Assembly (NCBI RefSeq): GCF_001886615.1
Contig: NZ_CP018139.1
Span: 2,480,001-2,544,000 of the forward strand
DNA length: 64,000 nt
Source of the DNA: Halomonas aestuarii
Lineage (GTDB): Bacteria > Pseudomonadota > Gammaproteobacteria > Pseudomonadales > Halomonadaceae
Reading direction: 5' to 3'
Shown here: positions 63,455-64,000 of the stretch, piece by piece
Numbering within the stretch: position 1 is the stretch's first letter
Layout of the letters: every line of letters begins with the position of its first letter
Program-made: the position numbers and the translations under genes
The notes under the pieces: model-generated
Seen by the model: the letters and a program-made list of their open reading frames with translations, nothing else
Database searches by the model: none
What the model was told of the DNA's origin: nothing

Positions 63455-64000
63455 TCAGTGATGGCCCTCGGGGTCGGTGGCCCAGCGCTCGTCCGGATGC
63501 ACCTCGTTGGCGGGCAGCACCGGGTCGTAGCCCTCGACGCGCAGCGCGGCGATCACCTCGCGGGTGTGGTCGCTGCCCAGGGTCTCCAGGGTGGCCTCCA
63601 CCTCGGTGGCGCGCAGCGAGAGGTCGGTGAAGGTGCGCTGGTGGGCGATCTGGATGACGTTGGCGCGCTGTGCGGCGAGCAGTTGGGTCAGCTCGGCCAG
63701 CGAGCCGGGCACGTCCGGGATGCCCACCCGCACGCGCACGATGCGATTGGAGCGCACCAGGCCGCGCTGGATCACCGAGGAGAGCGCCAGCATGTCGATG
63801 TTGCCGCCGCACAGCACCAGCCCCACCTTGCGGCCGCGATAGCGTTCCGGGTCGCTGAGCAGGGCGGCGAGGCCCGCGGCGCCGGCGCCCTCGGCCACGC
63901 TCTTCTCGATCTCCAGCAGCATCAGGATGGCGCGCTCGATCTCCGGCTCGTCCACCAGCACGATGTCGCTGACCAGCTCGCGCACGATCTCCCGGGTCAG
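63455..64000 (-). CDS. Threonine ammonia-lyase, C-terminal part (5' end outside window)
   Basis: Frame is open to the window edge. Contains V-L-C-G-G-N-I-D (PLP phosphate-binding glycine loop) and a C-terminal ACT domain ([15 protein letters not shown]) of the catabolic/biosynthetic single-ACT type. Deaminates threonine to 2-oxobutyrate. Whether ilvA- or tdcB-like cannot be settled without the N-terminus. Confidence 0.9.
   Translation of the reverse strand: MTREIVRELVSDIVLVDEPEIERAILMLLEIEKSVAEGAGAAGLAALLSDPERYRGRKVGLVLCGGNIDMLALSSVIQRGLVRSNRIVRVRVGIPDVPGSLAELTQLLAAQRANVIQIAHQRTFTDLSLRATEVEATLETLGSDHTREVIAALRVEGYDPVLPANEVHPDERWATDPEGHH

Overview
The window is a GC-rich gammaproteobacterial chromosome segment. 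Gene content points to a halophile of the Halomonas type: two BCCT osmolyte carriers, a ProVWX betaine importer, TRAP and branched-chain-type ABC importers, and a gammaproteobacterial rpsU-dnaG-rpoD operon. The genus is inferred from content, not proven.

Layout. 1-6279: end of plsY, two degenerate tandem copies of the tsaD 3' end, tsaD, and the macromolecular synthesis operon rpsU-dnaG-rpoD. 6315-23941: a membrane protein, a LysR gene divergent from L-serine dehydratase sdaA, a five-gene branched-chain-type ABC importer, a LysR gene divergent from the glutathione-dependent formaldehyde genes frmA-fghA, mtgA, an EamA exporter, a TRAP importer (Tat-exported receptor plus fused QM permease) and a DUF4168 protein. 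23983-26821: a cNMP/CBS/nucleotidyltransferase protein with a DEDDh exonuclease. 26796-34719: an osmolyte island with a tandemly duplicated usp-BCCT module followed by proVWX. 35080-40322: envelope and periplasmic proteins and a serine hydrolase.

40508-52625 is a filamentous phage (inovirus) prophage of about 12.1 kb, integrated in a tRNA-Ile2(CAU) gene and bounded by 21-bp direct repeats. Its structural genes follow the M13 order V-VII-IX-VIII-III-VI-I-IV. This includes two tiny overlapping membrane-protein genes of 32 and 35 codons and a UUCG-loop terminator after the major coat gene. A TraX-like gene, a replication initiator and a tyrosine integrase follow. At the other end, a XRE repressor gene sits beside a perfect 23-bp palindrome and is followed by an AT-rich cargo cassette: a small membrane protein, a protein with a HEPN-like R-x4-H motif, and a DUF2971 protein. 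Two of the cargo genes are preceded by copies of a direct repeat of about 50 bp. The cassette is the best candidate for an undescribed defence or superinfection-exclusion system.

52778-64000 is host DNA again: a YdhR-type monooxygenase, a catabolic cluster (SSS symporter with a coupled 38-aa membrane subunit, D-amino-acid-dehydrogenase-like flavoprotein, 2-hydroxyacid dehydrogenase, class II aldolase, LysR), a diguanylate cyclase coupled to a cysteine-less molybdopterin-fold periplasmic protein, an isocitrate dehydrogenase with an internal duplication, a YnfA protein and the C-terminal part of threonine dehydratase. All calls come from reading the sequence; no database search was run.
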